Shown here in pieces: positions 18,970 to 28,213 of a DNA stretch of 63,263 nucleotides (position 1 is its first letter; each line of letters begins with the position of its first letter). This DNA is from Deltaproteobacteria bacterium CSP1-8 (GTDB taxonomy: Bacteria; Desulfobacterota; Deferrimicrobia; Deferrimicrobiales; Deferrimicrobiaceae), in NCBI GenBank assembly GCA_001443455.1, contig LDXO01000011.1, positions 1 through 63,263 on the forward strand. Direction: 5' to 3'. A program made the position numbers and the translations under genes. The notes under the pieces are model-generated. The model ran no database searches and was not told the origin of the DNA. It was given only the letters and a program-made list of their open reading frames with translations.

Positions 18970-19773
18970 ATGAACCGGAATCCTGCCGTGGCGGGTCGTT
19001 TCTACCCGGGAACGGCCCGGGAGCTGGAACGGGTGGTCCGCCTCTACACCCGGGACGCCGGGGAAAAGATCCGGGCCAAAGGGGTCGTCGTGCCCCACGC
19101 AGGGTACGTCTACTCGGGGGGTGTGGCGGGCGAATTGTTCTCCTCGGTGGAGATCCCCGACCGCAACGTCATCTTCTGCCCCAACCACACGGGGGTGGGC
19201 GCCGACGCCTCCGTCATGTCGAGGGGGGCCTGGCGGATGCCCTGGGGGGAGGTGCCGATCGACGAGGAGTTGGCCGAACGCCTTCTTGCGGCGTCCCCCC
19301 TCCTTTCCGAAGACGCCTCCGCCCACCGCGGCGAGCACTCCCTGGAGGTGCAGCTGCCGTTCCTTCGGCGCTTCCGGGAGACGTTCCGGTTCGTCCCCGT
19401 CGCCCTCGGGGGCCTCTCCCTGGCCGATTGCCGGGCGCTGGGGGAGGCCGTGGCGGGCGTTGCGGGGGAAGACGCCCTCCCTCCCCTGCTGATCGCGAGC
19501 TCCGACATGTCCCACTACGAACCGGATGACGTCGCGCGGAAAAAGGACGGCCTGGCGATCGACCGCATGCTCGCACTCGACCCGGAAGGGTTGTTTCGGA
19601 TCGTCCGTTCCGAGCGGATCTCCATGTGCGGAGTGATTCCCGCGACGGTCGTCCTGTTCGCGTCCCTTGCCCTTGGCGCCACTTCCGCCCGCCTGGTAAA
19701 GTATTCCACTTCCGGCGACGTGAGCGGCGACCGGGAGCAGGTCGTCGGATACGCGGGGCTGGCGTTCCGGTAG
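18970..19773 (+). CDS. amrB: AmmeMemoRadiSam system protein B (Memo family)
   Basis: Memo-family protein related to extradiol dioxygenases; function in bacteria not settled. 267 residues. Visible family motifs: N-terminal RNPAVAGRFYPG, VVPHAGYVYSGGVAG, FCPNHTGVG, HRGEHSLEVQLPFL, IASSDMSHYEP and CGVIPATVV; these carry the conserved His/Asp/Cys set. The usual partners (AMMECR1 protein, radical SAM protein) are not next to it. A TACAAT hexamer lies only 6 nt before the ATG, so a nearly leaderless transcript is possible. Confidence 0.9.
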   Translation: MNRNPAVAGRFYPGTARELERVVRLYTRDAGEKIRAKGVVVPHAGYVYSGGVAGELFSSVEIPDRNVIFCPNHTGVGADASVMSRGAWRMPWGEVPIDEELAERLLAASPLLSEDASAHRGEHSLEVQLPFLRRFRETFRFVPVALGGLSLADCRALGEAVAGVAGEDALPPLLIASSDMSHYEPDDVARKKDGLAIDRMLALDPEGLFRIVRSERISMCGVIPATVVLFASLALGATSARLVKYSTSGDVSGDREQVVGYAGLAFR

Positions 19774-19821
19774 GGTTGTATCGCCCCCCCGCCTTGCCCA
19801 GACCACGCGCGAGAGGTGGAA

Positions 19822-21225
19822 ATGCGAGGGATCGTGACGCGCTTCGCCCCCAGCCCGACGGGGTACCTCCACATCGGCGGCGCACGCACCGCCCTCTTCA
19901 ACTGGCTGTTCGCCCGCCGCCACGGGGGAACGTTCATCCTGCGCATCGAGGATACCGACCAGGAGCGGTCGACTCCGGAATCGGTCGTGGCGATCCTCGA
20001 GGGGATGACATGGCTGGGGATGACCTGGGACGAGGGGCCCTATTACCAGACGGAACGACGGGAGCTCTACCGGGAAGAGGCCAAGCGGCTTCTCGCGGAG
20101 GGCAAGGCCTATCGGTGCGTGTGCACTCCGGAGGAACTTGACCGGCGCCGGGAGGCCGCCCGGGCGAAGGGGGAAAAGCCGCGCTACGACCGGCGGTGCC
20201 GCGATCTTCCTCCCTCCGGGGCGGAAGGGAAGCCCTTCGTGGTCCGCTTCAAGGCACCCCTTTCGGGTACGACGATCGTGCGCGACCTTCTCCGGGGGGA
20301 CATCGCCTACGAAAACGAGGAACTGGACGACCTCGTGCTCCTCCGGTCGGACGGCTCTCCGACGTACAACTTCGTCGTGGTCGTGGACGACGCGACGATG
20401 GGGATCACCCACGTCCTCCGGGGAGATGACCACCTGAACAACACGCCCAAGCAGGTCCTCCTCTACGAGGCGCTCGGAACCCTCCTTCCCCGCTTCGGGC
20501 ACTTCCCCCTGATCCACGGGATGGAGGGAGGGAAACTCTCGAAGCGGCAGGACGACGTCTCCGTGATGGCGTACCGGGACCGGGGATTTCTCCCGGAGGC
20601 GATGGTCAACTACCTGGTGCGACTGGGGTGGGGGCACGGGGACCAGGAGATTTTTTCGGTAGAGGAGCTCACGCGGATCTTCTCCCTGGAAAGCGTGGGG
20701 AAGTCTCCCTCCCGCTTCGACCCGGAGAAGCTCCTGCACCTGAACGCCCACTACATCAAGACGGGCAATCCGGAGCGGCTGGCAGCCCTCCTCGTCCCGT
20801 TCCTCGGAAAACGGGGATTCGACGTGGAGCCTTCCCCGTGGCTCGTGAAGGCGGTGCGGACGTTCCAGGAACGGTCGAGGACCCTCGAGGAGATGGCGGA
20901 GTCCTCGGAGTTCTACTTCCTTTGCAAGGACCCGGACCCGAAAGCGGCGGAGAAGTTTTTCACCCCGGAGATGGCCCCCGTCTTCGAGGAGATCGCCCGG
21001 GAGTTCGCCGATCTTCCCGATTTCACCCCCGCCGCGATGGAACCGGTCCTCCACCGGGTGGCGGAAAAGACGGGATCGAAGCTGGGAAAGGTGGCCCAGC
21101 CGATGCGGGTCGCCCTCACGGGCGGAACCGTGTCTCCGGGAATCTTCGAGGTGATGGACGTGCTCGGACGGGACGAGGTCATCCGCCGCCTCTCACGGGC
21201 CTCCCGGCGGATCCGGGGTGCATAG
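19822..21225 (+). CDS. gltX: Glutamyl-tRNA synthetase
   Basis: Charges tRNA-Glu. 467 residues from the ATG at 19822 (MRGIVTRFAPSPTGYLHIGG); a GTG two codons earlier is less well spaced from GAGAGG. The class I HIGH site appears as YLHIGGARTALFN and the KMSKS site as GGKLSKRQDDVSV. The C-terminal anticodon-binding helical domain is complete. Close to glnS and to the tRNA-Gln and tRNA-Glu genes. Confidence 0.96.
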   Translation: MRGIVTRFAPSPTGYLHIGGARTALFNWLFARRHGGTFILRIEDTDQERSTPESVVAILEGMTWLGMTWDEGPYYQTERRELYREEAKRLLAEGKAYRCVCTPEELDRRREAARAKGEKPRYDRRCRDLPPSGAEGKPFVVRFKAPLSGTTIVRDLLRGDIAYENEELDDLVLLRSDGSPTYNFVVVVDDATMGITHVLRGDDHLNNTPKQVLLYEALGTLLPRFGHFPLIHGMEGGKLSKRQDDVSVMAYRDRGFLPEAMVNYLVRLGWGHGDQEIFSVEELTRIFSLESVGKSPSRFDPEKLLHLNAHYIKTGNPERLAALLVPFLGKRGFDVEPSPWLVKAVRTFQERSRTLEEMAESSEFYFLCKDPDPKAAEKFFTPEMAPVFEEIAREFADLPDFTPAAMEPVLHRVAEKTGSKLGKVAQPMRVALTGGTVSPGIFEVMDVLGRDEVIRRLSRASRRIRGA

Positions 21226-21340
21226 CAATGGTTGGTCAGGATTGACGGGCAGTTTCAGGAAAACCGGTCCCGGGCGGGGGCCTACCGGACCGCTTCCGGA
21301 AGGCCCCCCATCCCGATGCGGCGGGGCGAAATCGCCCTTT

Positions 21341-21775
21341 CTACATCTTCGGCGGGAAAGCGGCCGGGTCGATCACGTACCAGACCTTGTTCACTCCCTG
21401 CCCGCTGGTGTCTCCCTTGGCCTTGTCGCCAGCCCAATAATAGAGCGGATAACCGCGGAACGTGGACTGCTTCTTCCCGTCCTCGCGCGTGATCGTTCCG
21501 AAGTCCCCGTCCGAAAGCCCCTCCCCTGCCTTGACTGTTTCCCTGAAATAGATCGGCCACTTTTCTACGCACGGGCCGGCGCAGGCGCTTTTGCCGGGCG
21601 AGTCCTTCATAAACCAATAGAGGGTCATTCCCTTGGCGTCCGCGAGATAGCTCCCGACACCCTCCTTGGTCAGCTTCTGTACCGCGTGGTCCATCGCAAG
21701 CGCCCCTTTCCCCATTGCCAGGAAAACGAACGCCGCGATCAGCCAGAACGACAACACCTTCCCGATTTTGCCCAT
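21341..21775 (-). CDS. Exported secreted-repeat protein (COG4315 / Lipoprotein_15 type)
   Basis: Short exported protein of unknown function. From the ATG at 21775 (AAGGAGG 5 nt before) it has a signal peptide FWLIAAFVFLAMGKGALAMD, then two copies of the family repeat: MTLYWFMKDSPGKSACAGPC followed by VEKWPIYF, and GYPLYYWAGDKAKGDTSGQG followed by VNKVWYVIDP. 144 residues. There is no lipobox Cys at the expected place, so it is likely periplasmic or secreted. Convergent with gltX. Confidence 0.85.
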   Translation of the reverse strand: MGKIGKVLSFWLIAAFVFLAMGKGALAMDHAVQKLTKEGVGSYLADAKGMTLYWFMKDSPGKSACAGPCVEKWPIYFRETVKAGEGLSDGDFGTITREDGKKQSTFRGYPLYYWAGDKAKGDTSGQGVNKVWYVIDPAAFPPKM

Positions 21776-21917
21776 AACGCCTCCTTGCCGGGGGTCGACC
21801 CCTGCATCATGTAATGAGGTACTTTTCCCTTGGAACAATTCGAAGGTAGGATGCGGTTTCCGGAGATAGGGATTCCGGGGCGTGATTCCCGCCGGAGGGT
21901 CCGCGCCCCCGACAAGG

Positions 21918-23639
<1,722 letters not shown>

Positions 23640-23748
23640 GGATGCAGTTTACACCGAAGACACGAGGCTGCGGCAAGGGGGGACATTCCTCGGATCGAAT
23701 ACCACGCAGAGAAGTGTCCCGCGCCGCCGGATCCATTCGCTTGGCGCT

Positions 23749-23778
23749 TGACGGGGGGGAAAAGCTTCGGTTACTCTT
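23749..23778 (+). promoter_or_regulatory. Promoter of the tRNA-Gln/tRNA-Glu pair
   Basis: TTGACG at 23749-23754, 18-bp spacer containing a run of seven G, TACTCT at 23773-23778. Predicted start lies a few bases before the tRNA-Gln gene. Confidence 0.5.
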
Positions 23779-23789
23779 AGGTTTCCGTT

Positions 23790-23863
23790 GAGGAGTGGTG
23801 AAACGGCATCACGCCTGGCTCTGGACCAGGTTTTCCAGGTTCGAATCCTGGCTCCTCAGCCAG
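23790..23863 (+). tRNA. tRNA-Gln (anticodon CTG)
   Basis: 74 nt cloverleaf: acceptor TGAGGAG pairs with CTCCTCA; anticodon arm CCTGG-CTCTGGA-CCAGG, giving anticodon CTG; T arm CCAGG-TTCGAAT-CCTGG; CCA end encoded at 23861-23863. Only 3 nt separate it from the next tRNA. Confidence 0.95.
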
Positions 23864-23866
23864 ATG

Positions 23867-23941
23867 GTCCCATCGTCTAGTGGCCCAGGACACCGCCCTC
23901 TCACGGCGAAAACGCGGGTTCGAACCCCGCTGGGACCGCCA
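23867..23941 (+). tRNA. tRNA-Glu (anticodon CTC)
   Basis: 75 nt: acceptor GGTCCCA pairs with TGGGACC; anticodon loop CTCTCAC gives CTC; T arm GCGGG-TTCGAAC-CCCGC; CCA encoded. The D-arm run TCTAGTGGCCCAGGACA is typical of tRNA-Glu. Its 3' half is the left attachment repeat of the island that follows. Confidence 0.96.
23904..23941 (+). repeat. attL: 3' end of tRNA-Glu, 38-bp direct repeat
   Basis: These 38 bases, from the anticodon stem to the encoded CCA, recur without mismatch at 26632-26669. Bases on both outer sides differ. This is the classical footprint of integrase-mediated insertion into a tRNA gene that reconstitutes the tRNA 3' end. Confidence 0.9.
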
Positions 23942-23952
23942 CATAAAACCAC

Positions 23953-23987
23953 GGGGTTACGCATAGTTGCGTAGCCCCTTTCTTTTT
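23953..23987 (+). terminator. Rho-independent terminator of the tRNA pair
   Basis: GGGGTTACGCA (23953-23963) pairs with TGCGTAGCCCC (23968-23978), a stem of 11 positions with one non-Watson-Crick (G-U or mismatch) step, followed by TTTCTTTTT. It stands directly after the tRNA-Glu CCA end, inside the island boundary. Confidence 0.85.
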
Positions 23988-24280
23988 GCACCGGTCCAGG
24001 CAAAATAGGTTCCAACACAGGTTCCAACGCAATTTCGGTGAGGATATCATCCCGAGATGGCGATAACATCGGCGCCGAGTATCAGGATGGAATTGTAGTT
24101 TGTTGACCTCTACGCTGAGGCGACCGGGAAGGTCCATGAACCTGCAGTTGCGCAGTCCCCCCATCCCGGTCATGCGGGTACTGGCAGATGATCTGTAAAC
24201 CGTATGTTTTGGAGTACATAATGTGTACGAACGTCGCCTGGACGGGGATCGACCATTCGTAGCGGGAGGTATGCGATCGG
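23988..24280. other. Non-coding stretch at island left end
   Basis: No convincing gene. It contains a short direct repeat (GGTTCCAAC twice, 24010-24029 region) and a small interrupted palindrome GTACA-TAATG-TGTAC (24214-24228) about 50 bp before the SEC-C gene, a possible operator. No clear -35/-10 pair was identified. Confidence 0.3.
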
Positions 24281-25651
24281 GTGGACAAGGTCGGCCGAAA
24301 TGATCCGTGCCCGTGCGGCAGCGGGCTGAAATTCAAGAAATGCTGCCTCGAAAAGAGCCAGGCGGGATCGTCGCGTTCGGACGATGAACGCACGGCGGTC
24401 GGCAGCGCCATCGCCTGGCTCAAGACGCATTATCCGGAGGAAGTCGAAGAGACGATCCACCTGGGCTACTTCGGCGATCCGGACGACGAGGAGATCGATG
24501 CGTTCCACAATCTGCCGGACGGCCCCAGAGGAATGCTGGAAATCAACATCGGTGAATGGTTGTTGACGGATGCCTTTCTGGAGATCGAGGGAACGCGGGT
24601 CCGCGCCGTCGATCTCGTCCTGGGGCCAGGGGGTCCGTTATTGCCTGCGCACGGGAAGGAATGGCTGCATGCGTTGGGCGAAAACCCGCTGAGTTTGTAC
24701 GAAGTGCAGCAGGCGACGCCGGGGGAAGGGTTCGAGCTGAAGGATTTGTTGCGGCGCGATGCACCGTTGGTTACGGTCCTCGAACGGACGGCCTCCAGGA
24801 GTCTTGTGCGATGGGACATCTTCGGTGCCCGGCTCGCGCGGCAGGACGACCGCTGGGTCTTGACAGGTTCCCTGTACCCGATGGACCGGAACCGGGCGCT
24901 TGATTGCCGCGAAGGAATCCTCCGGGAAATGGGCGGCGAGGAGGACTGGGAGGAGGAAATCTCGCGGGATCTCGTCGGCTCCATCATTTCCGACTATTGG
25001 CTGGACGCGCTGACGGAGAAGCGACCGTTTCCGCAAGTGGTGGATGCGTCGACCGGAGAACCGATCGCGCTGACCACCGACCGGTATCGCGTTTCGGATT
25101 GGGATGCGCTGATCGGCATTCTCTCCGTACAGCCCGATGTAGAACGGACCCCCGATGAAGGGTGGGTCCGCTTCGAGCCGTTGGAGGACGAGGCGCGGCG
25201 GTCACGCGCGTCGTTGACGAAGGAATCGTCGGACACGCTCGAAGTGTTTTGCCGAACGCTAAGACTTGCCGACGGAGCGCGCCGGTGGCTGGAAGAAATC
25301 GCCGGGACGGCTGTTCAATTCAAGGGGCGGGAGATGGTGGACCCGATGTCGCCCAAGGCCAGAGAAGGGGCCCGGAAATCTTCCGGAACGGAGATTCCGC
25401 CCGAGCTGAAAGCCCGGGTGGAACGGGAATTCATGAGGCGCCACTACGAGCGGTGGCCCGACGAGCCGGTGCCGGCGCTCGGCGGCAAGACCCCGAAAGC
25501 CGCGGTCCGGACGAAAAAGGGGCGTCTTGCGGTGATCGAGCTGCTCAAGGAGTTCGAACTCCACGAGGCGAGAAACGCGCTGGGAGGTGGCGGCGAACCG
25601 TTCGACTTCGGCTTCCTTTGGAAGCGGTTGGGGCTGGAGGAAGAACGATAG
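24281..25651 (+). CDS. SEC-C motif protein, island cargo
   Basis: 456 residues. The N-terminus is a SEC-C zinc motif, [18 protein letters not shown], like the SecA C-terminal metal site that binds SecB or ribosomes. The rest matches no enzyme I recognise: acidic mixed alpha/beta sequence, no membrane segment, no signal peptide. The last part ([20 protein letters not shown]) resembles the C-terminal segment common in SEC-C proteins and, loosely, Xre/MbcA/ParS-type antitoxin ends. The start is GTG at 24281, with GGGAGG 12 nt upstream, so a different start is possible. Cargo position suggests a defence or stress role, but this is inference. Confidence 0.75.
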   Translation: MDKVGRNDPCPCGSGLKFKKCCLEKSQAGSSRSDDERTAVGSAIAWLKTHYPEEVEETIHLGYFGDPDDEEIDAFHNLPDGPRGMLEINIGEWLLTDAFLEIEGTRVRAVDLVLGPGGPLLPAHGKEWLHALGENPLSLYEVQQATPGEGFELKDLLRRDAPLVTVLERTASRSLVRWDIFGARLARQDDRWVLTGSLYPMDRNRALDCREGILREMGGEEDWEEEISRDLVGSIISDYWLDALTEKRPFPQVVDASTGEPIALTTDRYRVSDWDALIGILSVQPDVERTPDEGWVRFEPLEDEARRSRASLTKESSDTLEVFCRTLRLADGARRWLEEIAGTAVQFKGREMVDPMSPKAREGARKSSGTEIPPELKARVEREFMRRHYERWPDEPVPALGGKTPKAAVRTKKGRLAVIELLKEFELHEARNALGGGGEPFDFGFLWKRLGLEEER

Positions 25652-25684
25652 GAAAAACGGAGATTCTCTATTCGCGAACGCAGG

Positions 25685-25975
25685 TCACGACGCCTTCCGA
25701 TCGGAGATCAGGCGTTTCAGCGCCTCATTGATCCGCGTCTGCCATCCTTTCCCCGTGGTCTTGAAGTACTCCAGCACGCCCCGGTCCAAGCGGAGCGTCA
25801 CCTTGGCCTTCACGGGCATCCGCTGGGGACCGCGCTGGCCCTGGCGGCGTTTCTTGATCGTCTCGACCAATTCCGGCGGCAGCACATCGAAGGCCGGTCG
25901 TGCCCGACGAAAGTCCTCCGCGGTCCACTCCGGGTTTTCGTCGTCGATCTTTTCAGGGTTCGGACGTTTCCGCAT
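25685..25975 (-). CDS. brnA: BrnA-type antitoxin
   Basis: DNA-binding antitoxin that neutralises BrnT and represses the operon. 96 residues from the ATG at 25975 (MRKRPNPEKIDDENPEWTAE). The family signature is clear near the C-terminus: KVTLRLDRGVLEYFKTTGKG followed by WQTRINEALKRLI, a ribbon-helix-helix-like region. The ATG lies inside the end of brnT, an overlap of about 23 nt. Confidence 0.9.
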   Translation of the reverse strand: MRKRPNPEKIDDENPEWTAEDFRRARPAFDVLPPELVETIKKRRQGQRGPQRMPVKAKVTLRLDRGVLEYFKTTGKGWQTRINEALKRLISDRKAS

Positions 25976-26228
25976 ATTTCCTCTCCTCCCTTCGGTTCGC
26001 CTTCCGGAGGCTGATGACCCGAATACCGTCAACCCGTGGCGTGAAGACCATGGCGTGGAGCCTCTCTCCGATCATCCCCATCGCCCGAAATCTCGTCTCC
26101 TTGTAGTCTCTGCGTTTATCCTTGATGATAATGGCCGTTTCCCATTCGAATTCTTCGGCCCCCTCAAAGGAGATCCCGCGCTCGGCGATGTTCCGCGCGT
26201 TCTTGGCGGGGTCGAATTCGATCGTAAC
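25953..26228 (-). CDS. brnT: BrnT-type ribonuclease toxin, no canonical start codon
   Basis: RelE-fold RNase toxin of the BrnT/BrnA module. The uninterrupted frame reads TIEFDPAKNARNIAERGISF, then EGAEEFEWETAIII, DKRRDYKETRFRAMGMIGER and HAMVFTPRVDGIRVISLRKA, ending at TGA 25953-25955: a full-length BrnT of about 91 residues. Where the start codon is expected (26226-26228) the codon is GTT. No ATG, GTG or TTG lies between the upstream in-frame stop and the conserved domain; ATT at 26235-26237 is the only near-cognate option. It may be silenced, start at a rare codon, or reflect a sequence error. Confidence 0.82.
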   Translation of the reverse strand, partial: VTIEFDPAKNARNIAERGISFEGAEEFEWETAIIIKDKRRDYKETRFRAMGMIGERLHAMVFTPRVDGIRVISLRKANRREERKYAETSEP

Positions 26229-26235
26229 AGGTTTA

Positions 26236-26265
26236 ATTGTACCGACGATAAGAGGTGTAGGTCAA
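26236..26265 (-). promoter_or_regulatory. Promoter of brnT-brnA
   Basis: Minus strand TTGACC (26260-26265), 18-bp spacer, TACAAT (26236-26241). The predicted transcript start falls at about the first codon of brnT, so the message would have almost no leader. Confidence 0.6.
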
Positions 26266-26296
26266 CGGTTTTTTCATGCACCTCCCCCGCAGCCCG

Positions 26297-26617
26297 TTAT
26301 TTCGTCGTCTCCTTCACCCCCTCCTCCGCCGCGGCCACGAGGCGGGACATGACGTTCGCGCCATGCTTGAGGGTCTCGTCGCGCAGGGGTGCGTACCGCT
26401 GCGTCATCATCGGGCTCTTGTGCGTCATGAGCCTCTGGAGGGTATAGAGGCCCACCTCGCCCCGTCACATCCCTGTGCAGAGCCGAAGGAGCTGGAAGTT
26501 CCCCGCCTGGGGGTCCGGCCACCCCCGGCACACGCGGATGTATCGAGCCATCTGCTCTTCGGTCATGTCCTCGGTTCGCTCTCAATGGGTCTTGTGGCGA
26601 TCATATTTTCTCGACAT
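26297..26617 (-). pseudogene. Tyrosine recombinase (integrase), decayed remnant
   Basis: In one minus-strand frame the sequence reads EDMTEEQMARYIRVCRGWPD, QAGNFQLLRLCTGM, stop, RGEVGLYTLQRLMTHKSPMM and TQRYAPLRDETLKHGANVMS, ending at TAA 26297-26299. TQRYAPLRDE holds the nucleophilic Tyr region of phage-type integrases, and LYTLQRLMTHKS the box before it. The catalytic Arg-His middle part is missing, apparently deleted between RGEV and GLYTL, and two in-frame stops interrupt it. It lies next to attR, where an integrase belongs. A GC-rich open frame on the same strand (to 26585) is a shadow. Confidence 0.85.
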
Positions 26618-26631
26618 GGCGTGTTCCCTCC

Positions 26632-26669
26632 CGGCGAAAACGCGGGTTCGAACCCCGCTGGGACCGCCA
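26632..26669 (+). repeat. attR: distal copy of the tRNA-Glu 3' end
   Basis: Exact copy of 23904-23941. It lacks the 5' half of a tRNA and is not a tRNA gene. Confidence 0.9.
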
Positions 26670-26929
26670 AAGTTTATTTATCAAACCATTTATCACACCA
26701 TACCCTGGGGGATGACAATTTTTGTCAGCCCCAACAAAAAGATACCACTTTTCCGGAGAATCGCTTATTTGACCAACGCATGATAAATAAAAAACAGATG
26801 TTTTTCCGTTGGTTGCAATAATGAGGATTTTTGGCCCGGTCATTGCAACTTTCATTTCCCGTCTGGAAAATCGGGTGGCGATGGCGATAAGGAGAATTCG
26901 ATAAAAAAATTGCGAGGAGGAAAATCGGT
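26670..26929. other. AT-rich leader region before the pilus locus
   Basis: 260 bp without a supported gene, noticeably richer in A+T than the surroundings. A stem-loop with TGACAA (26713-26718) and TTGTCA (26722-26727), extended by GGGG/CCCC across bulges, lies near the start. The sigma-54-type promoter at 26832-26847 is near the end. Confidence 0.4.
26832..26847 (+). promoter_or_regulatory. Sigma-54 promoter of the chaperone-usher pilus locus
   Basis: TGGCCC-GGTCA-TTGCA. Against the consensus TGGCAC-N5-TTGCA only one base differs, and the invariant GG and GC are 10 bp apart. It stands 83 bp before the first pilin gene, whose ribosome-binding site is GAGGAGG at about 26914-26920. A sigma-54 activator is encoded at 50725-52068. 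Confidence 0.65.
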
Positions 26930-27388
26930 ATGAAAAGAGTGACAGCGGTGATTGCAGCGGTATTCCTTGCGGCATGGGTCGGGTCGGCGAATGCTGCCAG
27001 CAATACCAGTGTTTCCGTCTCTGCCACGGTGATAGGGACCTGCAAGTTCCTGACCGGCGGAACGATGGCATTCGGCAACCTCGACCCGAGCCTGGCCACG
27101 AACGTCAATGCTGCGTTGACCCAGCCCACTTTCTGGTGCACCAAAAACGCAACGTACACCATTACGGACGATGACGGACTGAACGAGAACGGCACGACGC
27201 ACCGGCTCATCGGAGCGACCAACGGGGAATTCATCCCTTATTCATTCAACTATACGGGCTCCGGCACCGGTGCCGGCCCCGCAAACACCCTTACCATGAA
27301 CATCTCCGGGCAGATCCTGGGGACCGATTACTCCGGGGCCTCGCAGGACACGTATTCGGACACGGTGACCCTCACCATCAACCCGTAG
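26930..27388 (+). CDS. Spore coat U (SCPU) domain pilus subunit 1
   Basis: Exported subunit of an archaic-type chaperone-usher pilus. 152 residues: signal peptide MKRVTAVIAAVFLAAWVGSA with cleavage near ANA, then the SCPU pattern with VSATVIGTCKFLTGGTMAFG, a second Cys in PTFWCTKNATYTI (likely disulfide), and an SCPU-style C-terminal strand SQDTYSDTVTLTINP. About two thirds identical by eye to the next subunit, so a recent tandem duplication. Confidence 0.88.
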   Translation: MKRVTAVIAAVFLAAWVGSANAASNTSVSVSATVIGTCKFLTGGTMAFGNLDPSLATNVNAALTQPTFWCTKNATYTITDDDGLNENGTTHRLIGATNGEFIPYSFNYTGSGTGAGPANTLTMNISGQILGTDYSGASQDTYSDTVTLTINP

Positions 27389-27420
27389 GCTCTCCCTCCT
27401 ACTGCAATTTCCAGCAGGAA

Positions 27421-27453
27421 GAGGGGGCGACGCGCGGCGCCCCCTCTTTTTTT
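27421..27453 (+). terminator. Rho-independent terminator after pilus subunit 1
   Basis: GAGGGGGCG (27421-27429) pairs with CGCCCCCTC (27438-27446), followed by seven T. It separates the first subunit gene from the rest, probably raising its level relative to the downstream genes. Confidence 0.85.
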
Positions 27454-27641
27454 CCTCGAGAGACATTCCCCCGCTTCTTGCCCGGCAGGTGACGGAAGTG
27501 TCGAAGGATTAGGGACTATTTCTGCGATCTGCTATAGTAACACCTAACCTCTCGCAATCCCTTCGCAATCCCGCCTTTCGTCAAGCCCGGGAGGGGGAGA
27601 GCAAGAGGTGGATCAACTCGATCGATCTTTGGGGACCGGGG

Positions 27642-28097
27642 ATGAAAAGAACGATGGTTCTTTCGACAGCGGTTCTCCTGGCGACCTGGGCCGGATCGGG
27701 GACAGCGGCCCAGACCAGTGTCACCGTGTCCGCCACAGTGACCGGGACCTGCAAGTTCGTTTCGGGCGGGGCGATGAATTTCGGGAATCTCGACCCGCGC
27801 GCTGCCGCGGACATCAACGCAACGGTGACGCAACCGACGCTCTGGTGCACCAGGGACGCGTCGTATACGATTACGGATGATGGGGGACTGCACAATTCCG
27901 GCACGAACCGCCGGCTCCAGGGGACCGCCACCGGGGAATTCATACCGATCACGTTCACCTATACGGCATCCGGCACCGGTGCCGGTTCCGCGAACCCGCA
28001 GACCATGGACATCTCCGGGCGGATTCTGGGGGCCGATTACTCCGGGGCCTCGCAGGACACGTATTCGGACACGGTGACCCTCACCATCAATCCGTAG
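27642..28097 (+). CDS. Spore coat U (SCPU) domain pilus subunit 2
   Basis: 151 residues, paralogue of the preceding subunit: signal peptide MKRTMVLSTAVLLATWAGSG ending at TAAQ, conserved VSATVTGTCKFVSGGAMNFG, PTLWCTRDASYTI and a C-terminal stretch SGASQDTYSDTVTLTINP that also matches subunit 1 closely at the DNA level. A TATAGT box at about 27532 in the 253-bp gap upstream suggests its own promoter, though no good -35 is seen. Confidence 0.88.
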   Translation: MKRTMVLSTAVLLATWAGSGTAAQTSVTVSATVTGTCKFVSGGAMNFGNLDPRAAADINATVTQPTLWCTRDASYTITDDGGLHNSGTNRRLQGTATGEFIPITFTYTASGTGAGSANPQTMDISGRILGADYSGASQDTYSDTVTLTINP

Positions 28098-28213
28098 CCG
28101 GAAGGCGCCGGCTCCGGCTCTTCCCCCCGGCTCTGCGATTATTCGTAAAGATCGCCGCCCCAATAACCGAAAAAAGATGGAGAGGCATACAGATTCCTTG
28201 CAAGAAGGATCCT

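Larger units (their letters stand above)
23904..26669. mobile_element. Small genomic island integrated at tRNA-Glu
   Basis: About 2.77 kb between and including the two 38-bp repeats. Contents in order: terminator, a SEC-C protein gene (plus strand), brnA-brnT toxin-antitoxin module (minus), remains of a tyrosine recombinase (minus) next to the distal repeat. Gene set, target site and integrase position are those of an integrative element. The integrase is broken, so the island is probably immobile now. Confidence 0.85.

Noticed and set aside
18874-21054. Minus-strand open frame of about 730 codons continuing upstream of the DUF177 gene
   Set aside because: It runs antisense to the Memo and gltX genes; Pro/Arg/Gly-rich composition typical of a shadow frame in GC-rich DNA. 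Only the last 183 codons (18322-18873) code.
26274-26585. Minus-strand 103-codon frame in the island
   Set aside because: It is the +1 shadow of the integrase remnant; the neighbouring frame has the recognisable recombinase boxes.
26632-26669. Possible second tRNA-Glu
   Set aside because: Only the 3' half of a tRNA is present, without acceptor 5' strand, D arm or complete anticodon arm; it is the attR repeat.
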